A DNA stretch of 64,000 nucleotides from Progne subis subis. Taxonomy: Eukaryota > Chordata > Aves > Passeriformes > Hirundinidae. The notes beneath the pieces are model-generated. The model had not been told where the DNA came from. It ran no database searches and saw only the letters and a program-made list of their open reading frames with translations. The stretch spans positions 4,526,001-4,590,000 of the forward strand of contig JAKJHU010000082.1 in assembly GCA_022316685.1 (NCBI GenBank), in the 5' to 3' direction. The translations under genes were made by a program, and so were the position numbers. This document shows, piece by piece, positions 34,871-45,715 of the stretch (position 1 is its first letter; each line of letters begins with the position of its first letter).

Positions 34871-37800
34871 CTGAGAGAGCTGGGAGAAGGTTTCAGGGGG
34901 ACCTTACTGTCCCTCCCAGTGACTAACAGGGCTCCAAGAGGGCTGGAGAGGGACTGTGGACAAGGGATGGAGTGACTGGGCAAGGGGAAATGGCTTCCCA
35001 CTGCCAGAGGGCAGGATTAGATGGGGTATTGGGGCGGAATTCTTCCCTGTGAGGATGCTGAGGCTCTGGCACAGGTTGCCCAGAGAAGCTGTGGCTGGAA
35101 GTGTTCAAGGACAGACCTGGAGCACCCTGGTCTTGGGGAAGGTGTCCCCGCCCAAAGCAAAGGGTTGGAACAAGGTGGGCTTTAAGGTGTTTTCCAACTC
35201 AGACCATCCTGTGACTCTGGCTTTGGGAAGTATGGCTCAGCCAGTGATCCAAGAAACCTCTTCTGCTCTTTGATCACAGTCAAATATTGCTTCCCTTCTT
35301 CTGGGAGAGGGTTTGCAGATGAGGTGTTCATGGGTTGTAAAACCTCACTTGCTGGAGTTGCCAGCTCCTGTGATCACTGTGCTCTTACACTGTTGGCTCT
35401 GTGTCACCTTAGATGTGCAGGCAGCCTGTCGGGACACCACTGTCACACAGGAGCTCCTGAAAGAGGGGTTTCACAGGTGAGTCCTCACCCTGCCCTCCAT
35501 CAGCATAACCTGTCATGGGATTTTCTGTTGGAAGAAGCTTCCCTTCATTTCATGTGCACTTATATCAGCTCCCTGGGCTGTTATCCCTGGGCATATGTCA
35601 GGAATTAACAGGATCAAGGGATTAACAAGCTGTAGTGGAGGGAAAATAGGAGGCCCCTTTCTAAAACTTCTGTGGAGGCCATTGGTGGTTCTGAGACATT
35701 AGCAAAGAAGTGAAACTTTGTTTTGGCTGTGGCTGTGGAGTTGAGGTGGAGAAGGTTGGACAGGGAAGTGTGATCAGAATTAGTTGCACATGGTATGAGA
35801 GCTGCCTCTCGTCTCATCTGGGAAATGTCTCTCGGGGGTCTCGTGCCTAGTTTTGAAGTGTGAGTGTAAATTTTTTGCTCCTGTTGCTGTCTGAAGGGAT
35901 CTGCTGGTGAAGGTAGAGCTCGGGGAGGATGCAGGAGGATGTGCAGTGGCAGCCCAAATGCGTCTGCCGCCGGGAATCTACGTGGATCCCTACGAGCTGG
36001 CAACGCTGCAGCAGCACAATCTAACAAAGGTAACGGCCCCAAGGCCAGGAGATCTGGCAGTGAGTCAGGTGAGGGCTCAGGGCCTTGTAATGTCTGGTCA
36101 TTATCTGGCTCCTGGAACCAAGGTGATGAATTCCTGGGAGGAGGTGCCAAACAAGAGAACTTTCCTGGTGTCTCCTTGTAACTCAGCTTGCTCAGCAGTC
36201 CCTGGCCCTGTGCTGCTGATGTTCTCACACACAGGTGATGTACCAAGGAGCAGCTGCTCCTGTCTTAGCCCCAGCTGAGCAGCTCTGGTAAAAGGGCCTC
36301 GGGTTCAGAAGATGGAAGGGAACCCCCCAAAGAGGTGCTGGTGAGCTCTAAGTCACATGCTGTGTGTTTGGACCGAGCAGCTTCCCACCTTCCTTCTCAT
36401 CCCAGCTTTCTGTGCTGCTTTCCAGTCTTTGCTTCCCATTAGAGAGATGTGCAAAGGCTGTGGCTGTTATCTGCTTAGGTGCTTAATTTGTCTAAAACAT
36501 GAATGCAGAGGCCGTGGGCAGCTCCTGCCCTTGGCATGCCTGAGGTGCAGGGCTGGCCTCGCTGACACCCGTCATTGAGCTGACACCTCACAGGTCTGGC
36601 TGTAGGCACAGTGACACCGTGCACTTTTCACACGTGGGATTCACTCATTGAAGAAGTCTTGAAAAGGTATTTTGGAACAGCTTAAGGCCAGAATTCCCAA
36701 CTTGACCATCCTGACCACAAAATCAAACTCGGTGTTAGAATGAGTGAAATGGTTTTTGGTTTCCGTCAGAACCACACCCGTATCTCTCCCTGCTCGCAGG
36801 CAGTGTTATTTCCTGATGTCATCGATGTGGAGGCTCCCGAGTACTTGGCCAGGGATCTTCTCCTGCTGCTGTTCCTGGAGCCGGACGCGCGCTGTCCTCG
36901 CTGTTTCCGCGCTGCCGTGCCCGTGCACGCGCGGTACCACCGGCCGGCCGAGGGGACAGGGGAAGCCTCGGTTCTTCTGGAGAGCCCAGAGGTGCTGCTC
37001 TGCTGCTGCCACAGTGAGATTCTCATTGATGCTCTTGGGCAATCCCCAGCTTGCAATCCGGTTGTGTCTGAGGTGGAGCTCTTGGTAGCTGAATGAACAT
37101 CAGCAGCAGGCGTGGCCCTGATAAAGACCTCGTTGTCTTCCTCGTTGAGTGCTGCTGCCTGGCCAAAGGCAGGGGGTTGTCAGAGGCTGCTCTGTGCTGT
37201 GCTGCTGCCGTTGTACCCCTGTGCTGCTTGGGCTCTTCCAGCTGGAAGACGTGGCAGTTGTCACGATCCGTGTTTGTCACGTTCCCAGCAGGGCCTGGCA
37301 GTTGTCACGATCTGTGTTTGTCACGATCCCCTGCTCTGACTGCTTTTCCCTTGGCAGCTGGAGCTGTGCAGGGTGTGTTTAGTAGCCACTGTCACCTCTT
37401 TAGAGTAATCAAAATACTCAGATGGCTTCTAACACTCTGTTGCTGCATTCCCTTTATATAAGGGGGAATGTAGGAAACTGTGCCAGAATCTTGGAACGGT
37501 TGGAGTCTCAAACCCTGATGAAACAAGAACCTGGTATCCACTACAATTAATATTTCAGGTTATGTGAACAATGAAATCCTGTATTTCTGTTACAAGTTTT
37601 GTGTGCCTTCACAATATCATTCCTGCCAAGTTCAGAACACTAATGATTTGCAACTCCTTTTTCTTTACTTGTGCATCATTTGAGCAATGATTTTTTGGGA
37701 TAAGCATAGGGACAGGCAGGACTACCTGGTCACTTGAAAAGGGGTGTTAAATCTGGGTTCCTGACACATTTACTAGTTATGAGCAGGAAAACATTTATTT

Positions 37801-39691
37801 TAATGATTAATGGGAAAGGATTTAAAGTATGTGCTGACAGGAGGCCAAGAAGAGAAATGGCCTTATTTACTTTGGGGAAAATTCTAACTACATGGCTAAA
37901 GTGAAGGGGTCTGCAGGCTAACCAGGAATTCTTTGCCCTGTTAAGGACAGAAGGGTCAAGAAACCACACAGATGAGATTCTTTCTTGGGTACCTGCTGTG
38001 TCAGGAAGGGAAGAGTTGTAAGTGTCACAGCAAGGGCTGTCCGGCATCATGTTGACCATGCAGAGGTGTTTCGCCACTTGGCTCCTAGGATTCTGTCAAG
38101 CTGTTGTGGGGGAAAATATCCCTTATTTGGAAAAAACTTGCAGGCCAGATTGCTTATCCTGCCTGGCTCCTGGTGATGCTGGAATGCCTTCCCTAGGTCA
38201 CCTGTCTGCAGAGTGCTGGGAACCTGCTGAAGTGGATGCTCCCTGCTCATCTGACACCACCAGTCCCTGTCAGTGGCACAGCACAAAACACAGATCTGTG
38301 AGTTCTCCCTCTGGTTCTTTTTAACAACTGCTGCCTTTTTTCCATGATTAACACCTTTCATAGCACAGGAATTAATCATTAAAAGACTAGCTGGATGGAT
38401 CCCTCTTTGTCAGACTCCTTTCTTCCTTTCTAACTGGCTTTTAGTGGGGATCATCCTGCCCTTCTAGTGTGTTTACAGTGACTCTGTGTTCTTCTGGCCC
38501 TTTAGCATGGCTGCTCTCCTGACCTTTTTTCCCCCCTTACTAGTTTACTTGGAATCCTAGGATATAATTGGCACTGGTCAATTTGAGAAAAGTCTTTACA
38601 TCTTTAAAGTCTTTATAATGTTATGCTTTTTTGCTTGCTTTTAATAATTTGCTTTCTTTTAGTAGGGCAAATTTTCCAGTTAGTCAACCAAAACAAACGT
38701 CTGTGTGGCTTTAGCCAATGCATCAGATTTAAATATCCTATGCATTTCCTATATAATCATAGAAAAGTAATTTTCCACTTGTCTAGTTAGCATGCTAGTG
38801 GATGCTTGGCCAGTTCCAGAAGAGATTGACAGAGCCATTCAAGGTACACTCCTTGGTGCTTCAGAGGAGTAGCAAGGTGGAAGATGATGATCTAACTAAA
38901 GTAATGGTAAAACTGCAAAGATTTAAGGAGTAGCATCCTAAAAAATGCCAACTTTTATTTGCTTGGTTGTTACCTGGTTGAGTAAGTGTTTAGGAAAAGA
39001 TGAAGTCTTTTATTTTGTTCAAAACCAAGGGAAGCTGGATCTTTAGTGTGGCCCTTGATGTTCAAACGTGCCACAGTAGTGTGGATTCAGAAATTAGACT
39101 AATTTATATAATAAAATCTGATGTTGTTGTAACACATGTGCCTTCACATGTGCCTATATTCAGGAGACCTGCAGAACTCTGGGACATCTGTAGCTCTTGT
39201 CCATAAACATTTTACAGCTTCCTGTATCCATGAAAAACCAAATGGTTGTTCCCTTTGGAGCAATCTGTCTCCTTAGTGATTTGAGCTCACCTTGGGAGCT
39301 GCTCTCCCTGCAGCATTCTGTTCATGCCCTCAGTGGCTGGAGTAGGAGCAGATCCATTTCCTGAGCTGTGCAGTGCAGCTGTGGCTGTGAATTAAAGGGG
39401 ATGTCCCATCCTGGTTCTGATATTGAATCTCAGAAGAAGCTTCAGCCAAGGGCTAATTAAATCAGGGTCTGCTTCCTAATCCTCTTGTTTGCAGTTAAAA
39501 AGAGCCAGCTGGTCAAATGCATGTTATGTCTTTATTTTTCTTTGTAGGCACATGAGGAATCGATGCTGAGGGTTCCTGTGGGGCTCAGGGAGCACAGTTC
39601 CCTGGTGTGTGCCCTGACCCTGCTCACCACAGGGCTCTGCTCTGGCCTGATCCTCGCTGCTGCCTGCAAGTACGGACACTTCCCACAGTGA
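34736..39691 (+). CDS. PIGX: GPI mannosyltransferase I stabilising subunit (PIGX), six coding exons
   Basis: Exons are 34736-34802, 35413-35476, 35897-36029, 36800-37013, 38197-38297 (or 38212-38297) and 39548-39691. All borders are GT-AG and the frame is kept, giving 240 aa (235 with the shorter exon 5); human is 258 as I recall. Residues 1 to about 25 are a signal peptide. The lumenal PIG-X domain includes ELLKEGFHRDLL, LPPGIYVDPYELA, EAPEYL and ARYHRP. A transmembrane helix spans about 212-232, with a KYGHF tail. PIGX is a type I ER protein that stabilises PIGM, the enzyme adding the first mannose to GPI precursors. Exon 5 was placed by APC...CQW and exon 6 by VPVGL..H.SLVC. Confidence is lower for the exon 5 acceptor. 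Confidence 0.93.
35008..35221 (+). mobile_element. CR1 3'-end copy in PIGX intron 1
   Basis: GGATTAGATGGGGTATTGGG, then CACAGGTTGCCCAGAGAAGC, GGGCTTTAAGGTGTTTTCCA and ATCCTGTGACTCTGG form a sense-oriented CR1 tail between PIGX exons 1 and 2. Confidence 0.88.
37252..37339 (+). repeat. 44-bp tandem duplication in PIGX intron 4
   Basis: TGGCAGTTGTCACGATCCGT recurs 44 bp later as TGGCAGTTGTCACGATCTGT. Both copies continue into GTTTGTCACG. The second copy differs at a few positions. Confidence 0.8.
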
Positions 39692-40105
39692 CCTGAGGAA
39701 ATAATGGAATGTCTGACCTCCATCCAGCAAAACTAACTGGGTATTACACTGGGTTCCCCAATGGAGCCTACTCTACTGTTATTTATATCTTAGGGGTGCC
39801 AGGGTCCCATAAAGGATTATAGTTCCTTTGCTCCTTTGTGCTTGCAAATGCCTTCCATGGCCCAGAAGACATTTTGGGTGTGTTGTCAATATCCAAAGCA
39901 GATGGAGAGTAGGAAAAAGCCTCAAAAAGCTGAAAGCACTGCCGTGGGCAATGAGGCAGCAGCCAGGAGTGCATTTGGGGCTCCTACTCCCTCCTCCTGG
40001 CCCAGAGCCTGCTTCCAACACAACCTCTGCTGCCTTCTCGCAGAGGTGTTTGTATTTCTTGACTCAGGGATTGGTTATTAAGGGTATGAAAAACATTATC
40101 GAGTC

Positions 40106-40111
40106 ATTAAA
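40106..40111 (+). terminator. PIGX: Candidate PIGX poly(A) signal
   Basis: ATTAAA lies 415 nt after the PIGX stop and is followed by GT-rich sequence (GCTTGTGGTGCAGATGGG). There is no AATAAA between it and the stop codon. Confidence 0.4.
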
Positions 40112-40247
40112 ATTTCTGAATTTTAAGCTTGTGGTGCAGATGGGTTATGTATGAATTTGTGAAGAGACATTCTGTGCCTACCTGGGACACATCAGTAATC
40201 TCTCCCATCCTAATAACTCTGAGGGACTGGCTGCTCTTGGCCAGATT

Positions 40248-40360
40248 AGAATCACAGAATACTCATTAAGGTTGGATAAGCCCTCTAAGATCATTGTGTC
40301 CAACCATTCCCCCAGCACTGCCAAAGCCACTCCTAATCCATGTCCCCAGGAGCCACATCT
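40248..40360 (-). mobile_element. CR1 fragment
   Basis: GAATCACAGAATACTCATTA, then AGGTTGGATAAGCCCTCTAA and GATCATTGTGTCCAACCATT, is the reverse complement of a CR1 tail of the type ending 'gatcatcgagtccaacc'. Confidence 0.8.
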
Positions 40361-41009
40361 CTCGGTTTTTTGTCCTGAGATTCAGGTGATTTTAGAGTCT
40401 TTTTGCCTTCTGCAAAGCCCTGAGCCGGACGCAAGAAAGAGACGGAGTCTTCAGGTTCTGATTTTTCAAGGTTGCGTGCTTTGTTTATTGTTTCTTATCT
40501 TACAATTTTCTCAGTGCCCAGCTAAGATCTGTGCAGCTGCTCAGGCATCTGATGACTCCTCCCTCACTGGGCTGTCGCTGTGTCTTATAGTAATTGTTAC
40601 ATACTCTTTATCATTATTTGCCAATACCTGTCACTTATACTAAACAGGTTATCTCTACTCTGACCCAGTCTCCTTAAACTACTTTGTGCCACCATCACTA
40701 CAGAAAATGGAGTGAAGGAAGAAGAAAGAAGAAGCAAGAGACAACAACCAAAATCCTTCATCTTGCTCCCATCTACTTCCATACTGAAAACCCAAAACCA
40801 CTGTTTTTCACCCTGTGACAAGCTAAACTAGTATCTTTCACACTTTTGTGGCCTGTAATTCATCTTGCAGTGTAGGAAGCCTTTCTATTGGACTGGGATC
40901 AAAGCCAGTGTCTCCCTGGGCTCTATGCCAGGGTCCCAGACCCCCCTGTCCAGGTCCCAGACCCCTCTGCCCAGGTCTCTGACAGTTCAGGGCAACCAGA
41001 GGAATGCCC

Positions 41010-41300
41010 TGGACTCCGACACACTTCCACATATCTGTTAAATCCCTCCAGGGATGGGGACTCCACCACTGCCCTGGGCAGCTCTGCCAGGGCTGGACAA
41101 CCCTTCTCAAGAAACCTTTCCCAGTTTCCAACCTGAACCTCCCCTGGCACAGTTTGAAGCTGTTTCCTCTTGTCCTGTCCCTTGTCTCCTGGGAGAAGAG
41201 CCCGACCCTCACCTGGCTTCACCTCCTGTCAGGGAGTTGTGGAGAGAGAGAGGTTCTCCTGAACCTCCTTTTCTCCAGGCTGAACAATTGGTCAGAATTG
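41010..41300 (-). mobile_element. CR1 fragment
   Basis: CCTCCAGGGATGGGGACTCC, then TGGGCAGCTCTGCCAGGGCT, TTTCCCAGTTTCCAACCTGA and CCTTTTCTCCAGGCTGAACA is the reverse complement of CR1 ORF2-end/3' UTR sequence. Confidence 0.85.
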
Positions 41301-41525
41301 AAAGAGTTTAGAAAATCTGAAGAAATTTCACCCTATTTCATGAGTGTAAGGAGACCCTTGGAAGATGAAAGTGAGGGACAGGATAGTGACCAGAATCAAA
41401 TATTTAGAAGATCTACATTCAGTCTCCAGGACAGTTGGTAAATGGAAGGAAATGGAGAGGAAATTACCTAATGGAAAAGCCGAGAGAGAGGCTCTGGAGC
41501 GGCAGAGCTCGGCTGCTCTCTCCAG

Positions 41526-41544
41526 TTGTCAGTAGGTGGCACTG
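41526..41544 (+). promoter_or_regulatory. CTCF-like binding motif
   Basis: The 19-mer around CAGTAGGTGGCACTG matches 17 of 19 positions of the degenerate CTCF core as I recall it (YGRCCASYAGRKGGCRSYR). The AGGTGGCAC centre is intact. It stands in the spacer between PIGX and the PAK2 promoter, 3.2 kb from the latter. Confidence 0.5.
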
Positions 41545-43699
41545 GGAGCCCACGGTAAACCCCGTGTGGAGAAAGCAGATTTTATTCCCGATAAACCTCG
41601 AGTAAATTAGTCAAAGCGGGCAATCTGGGTGAGTGTGTGTGTGTGAGGGGGGTGAATAAAAATCCCTTTCCAGGGCTCAGTGTGCAGCCTTTCAGCGATG
41701 TCTGGCTGTAGCCTCAGGGTCCCTTGAGCATCTTTCTCCTGCTGGAATTCAACAGAGCGAATTCCCTGTGACTATTTCCGCGGCAGGTTGGAAACAATCT
41801 GACATTTAGGCTGTTCAGCCTTGCCAGCACTGGGACCAGCGCTGTATCACTTGTCTCCAAGTGGGATGTTTAATTCCCAGAGCTATGTTTGTTCCTGTGC
41901 TCTGCCTTACGCAGGTAACTCCGTGTTGCAGCCTGACCCTTGGAATGGCAACATCCCAGATTGCCAGAGATGAGGGACACGACTTCATTGCCTGTTTTTT
42001 AACACCAGTTGAAAATCACGGGTTGAATCCCTCAGTTGAATCGATCTCCCTGACAAAACCTAGGGAAAGGGAATGGGAATGTCCTCTGGGCAAAGGAGAA
42101 AAAATATTGAAGGTGGAAAAAATATGGAAATAAAGTATAAATCCAGCTTACCATCAATCACCTTTTCAACTGAACCTAAGTAATTGATTCTGATTAATGT
42201 AAAAAATGAGAGGGATGGTAGAGCTTCCAAGGGGTGTTTTTTTGTTGTGGCAAATATTTGCTGGTTTTAAATCCATGGCACTTGTATTATAAATACAGCA
42301 GATACATCTTTCCTTGCAAGCTGTAAATAAGTCTGATAACCATAGCAGTGTTAATGACAAAGGAATTTGCCAGTGAATCTCTCTCTGGGAGCAGAAACTG
42401 CTGTCACTAAGCTGACACAGGATTTAGCAGGTGTGGCATGCAGGAAGATTCAAGTGCCAGCCTCAGAGTGATCACAGATATCAGAGGAGATGTAAGGCCT
42501 GTGTAAAAATTCTGGCGGTTTTGGAGGCAGGAATGAGGTGTTCAGGAGTTCTTGGCAAAAAAACACCACCACAAGGGTTGGGCACAAACATCCCCATCCT
42601 TAATATGTGTAAGGACTGAACCAGAGTAAGGAAAGAAAAGGGGATGGGGTGTTAAAGGCCATGTTGGGAATTAAGGCTTTCTGAATCACAAAGAAATGGG
42701 TATAAATAGATATATATATACAAAAAACCCCTCCTAGTTTATTTAAAAAGCTGTGCCTGGGGACAGAGACAGAAGGATGGGAGGGAAGTCAGGATTCTGT
42801 AAATGGAGCTGGAGCTGAGAGGGGTTGGGGATACGAGGCCGAGGCAGCACGGAGAGGTGAGGAGGGATGAGGAGTAAAGCCGAGGGAAGGATGAAGCCAA
42901 AAACCTGTTGTGGCTTCTCCAGGGGTGTTGCAGAGGTGAGTTAGCAGTGGCTGAGCTGAGTCAGAAAGGGAAAACAGCAAACATGGAAGGAGAAGTGAAA
43001 GGCTGGCTGTGCCCGCAGGGGATCAGAGCGCAGCCACCTCAGCAGCACGGCGGGGTCACTCAGGAATGCCATTCCTGGGAAATGGGCACATCCGCAGGGA
43101 CAAGTGTTCTATGGCTCTGCAGAGGTTCTGTGGAGAGTGAGGGAGCAGACAGCCAACAGGTGTTGGCTGGAACCCACAAGCTGGAAATTCGGAGGTGCCT
43201 GGACCTGCATGGAGGATGGAGGTGCCTATGGATCCTTCCCCCCAAGAGCTGTGGAAGAGGAGCTGCCTGGTGTGTGTCCTGCTCCTCCCGAAAGGAAAAT
43301 CAACGTTGCTTCAAACCTGGGCAGACAGAGGAGCTGAGATCCAGCCCCCAGGGCAGGTGCAAGCTTGGAGAAATCATATGGAAGGTTAAATGGATGACAG
43401 GAATTTTGGGGGAGGAGCCTTGAGGGCACATATGCTGCTTTCCCAGCTGTGTTCCTACTGGATTTCTTGGAAGCTGCGCGTCCAGCCGGGGCCTTGTGCC
43501 ACTGGGAATGGCACAGAGAGCTGCTCTGTGTCCTGCTGCTGTCACCAGTGACGTGACCCCTGCGCCAGGAGGGCTCTGAGAAGGACCCAGGGCTTAGTGG
43601 GAGGAGGGTTAACTTGTTCTCTGCTCTATCCATACAGGAGATACAAATGAGCCCCTTCCAGTGCAAAAGGAGGAGAGAGCCGAGCACAGAGGAGGAGGA

Positions 43700-43866
43700 A
43701 CATGAACAGGGTGCCCAGAGAAGCTGCTCCATCCCTGGAAGTGTCCAAAGCCTGGTTGGACAGGGCTTGGAGCAACCTGGGCTGGTGGAAGGTGTCCCTG
43801 CCCATGGCAGGGAACGGGATGAGCTTTAAGGTCCCTTCCAACCCAGGATATCCCGTGATTCCATGA
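43700..43866 (+). mobile_element. CR1 3'-end copy
   Basis: GGTGCCCAGAGAAGCTGCTC, then AGCTTTAAGGTCCCTTCCAA and TCCCGTGATTCCATGA form a sense-oriented CR1 terminus. Confidence 0.88.
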
Positions 43867-44194
43867 AGCCCCGGGATGTTCTGGTACCTCCACACTCCTG
43901 GAGAAGGGTGGGGTTCACCTCCTCGAGCCAGGACAGACCTGGAGGAGACACTCAGACACAGCAGGAAGCCTCGTGTGGGGTCAAGCCGGTTCTCCTCACA
44001 AAAAAAAAAAAAAAGCATTGAGGAAATAAATTCTAATTTAAGCACCACAAGACGGAAGCAAGGGTGGAGGAGAGCCAGTTTCAATAGATGCTGGATTTGA
44101 TGCTGGATTTTTTAGGGTGGTGGACTTTACCCTCTGCACCTGGTTATTGTCCAGAGCCAGAGAAAAAGAAGAGATCCAAACACCCTAGAAAAAG

Positions 44195-44690
44195 AGAAAT
44201 GTTATGCATATATTTTTTTATATAAAACATATATAATAAAACAATATATATTGCATATGATATAATAAATGCTGTTTAGAATATATTTTTCTACGTATTA
44301 TATAATAAATGTTACAACTTATTGTTGTAAATGTTACAATTTATTGTATGTAAAATATTATGCATAGCATTAATGTAAAATATATTTAATATATATAATA
44401 TTGTATATAATACACATATAGACATATATAGATTAAATAGATTTATTTTAGCGATACAATATATTATTTTATAACACATAATATATATGATATATATAAA
44501 AGTTATTATAGAACATGTAATATATACATTACTTATGTATATAATATATATAATTAATTTTTTAATACTATCAGGATCTTTTATTTTTCTCTAGCTCTGG
44601 CCAAGATAAATAGAATATATTTTATATATTAAAATATATAATTAAATAAACAACCATAAATACTAGATATAGTTTATAGGTATAAAAGAC
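44195..44690. repeat. AT-rich low-complexity tract
   Basis: About 500 bp are almost entirely A/T, with repeated TATATAA, ATATAATA and TAAAATAT words and many imperfect AT palindromes. It ends abruptly 20-30 bp before the PAK2 CpG island. Confidence 0.9.
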
Positions 44691-44704
44691 ATTCCCCGTC
44701 AGCA

Positions 44705-45350
44705 AGGAGCGAACTACAACTCCCGTCATGCCCCGCGGTGACGCAACTTCCGGCGCACGGCGGGCGGTGCCCCCGCGGCAATGCTCCGCCCCGCCCCCGC
44801 CCCCGCGGGCTGTGGCCACGCGCGGCGGTTCCGCTTCCCCTCCGGCCCCGCCGCCGCCGCCCCGCCGGGTCCCGGTCCCGCCGCCGCCGCCGCCCCGCTC
44901 AGCCGCGCTCCGTCCGACCCTCCGTCCGTCCGCCGAGGCGGCGGCGCCGCCTCACCCGGTGAGTCCGCTCACACCTGCCGGCCGCGCCCCCCGCTCTTTG
45001 TGCGGCCCCGGCCGTGCCGGGCCTGCGGCGGGCGCGCCCGGGGCGTGGATCGCCCCTCGCTCCTTTCCCCGCTCTCCCCCCGCTCCCTCCGGCCCGACCC
45101 CGCTTCCTGCGGGCCCCGGCCGCGGCCCCGCCGCTCGGCCCCGCTTCCTGCGGGCCCCGGCGGGCCCCGCCTCGGCCCCCGTTCCCGGGAGCGCCGCGCT
45201 GGGCGCTGCGGTCCCCGGGCAGCGGGGCAGAGCCCGAGGAGCGCGGCCGCGATGGGCGCTGTCAGGAGTTACCGCGGGGGAGCCGCGCTCCGGGCCCCGC
45301 GGGCTGTCACAGCCCCGCTGGCCCCGGCTGTTCGCGGCCCACGGCTTTCC
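44705..45350 (+). promoter_or_regulatory. PAK2: CpG-island promoter assigned to PAK2
   Basis: Dense CpG sequence begins sharply after the AT tract. It carries a ZNF143/THAP11-like motif (ACTACAACTCCCGTCATGCC, from 44713) and an ETS/GABPA site (ACTTCCGG, 44746-44753). GC-rich repeats follow. There is no TATA box in the island itself. Assignment to PAK2 rests on synteny (PIGX then PAK2, same strand) and on the non-coding first exon expected for PAK2. Long open frames inside it are composition artefacts. Confidence 0.7.
44760..44958 (+). other. PAK2: Putative non-coding exon 1 of PAK2
   Basis: A near-consensus donor (CACCCG|GTGAGT) has its GT at 44959-44960. The exon would lie between the ETS/ZNF143 promoter motifs and this donor; the left edge is a guess. 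The PAK2 start codon lies in the next exon, which is not in the window. Confidence 0.5.
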
Positions 45351-45474
45351 GTGCCTGCGAAAAACTGCCGCTCCGTGCGCCCCGCACCCACCTGCTGTTA
45401 CAGCTCTCTGTGTTTCTGCCTTGTTTCTGTGGCTGCTTTTTGTGTTCATCCCGTCAAAGCCAAGCAGGATGGGG

Positions 45475-45715
45475 TAGAATCACAGAAATGCGGGATGGTT
45501 GGTGTTGGAAGGGACTTTAAAGCCCATCCAGTCCCACCCCCCTGCCGTGGGCAGCGACACCTTCCGCTATCTCAGGTTGCTCCAAGCCCTGCCCAGCCTG
45601 GCCTGGGACACTTCAGGGATCCAGGGGCAGCCTCAGCTTCTCTGGGAACCTGTGCCAGGGCCTCAGCACCCTCACAGAGAACACTTTCTTGCTAATATCT
45701 GATTTAGATGTACTC
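45475..45715 (-). mobile_element. CR1 copy in PAK2 intron 1
   Basis: GAATCACAGAAATGCGGGAT, then TGGAAGGGACTTTAAAGCCC, GGTTGCTCCAAGCCCTGCCC and TCTGATTTAGATG form a fairly long reverse-complement CR1 tail just after the CpG island. Confidence 0.9.

Larger units (their letters stand above)
40420..44190. other. PIGX-PAK2 spacer
   Basis: There is no supported gene. It contains CR1 at 41010-41300 and 43700-43866, a strong CTCF-like motif at 41526-41544 and an A-run at 44000-44014. The open frames present (e.g. 42908-43423) have no recognisable domain and overlap others. Confidence 0.5.

Noticed and set aside
44728..45695. 249- and 304-codon open frames at the PAK2 island
   Set aside because: Several overlapping frames are open at once because of GC content, and one runs into a CR1 copy. 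None has a domain.
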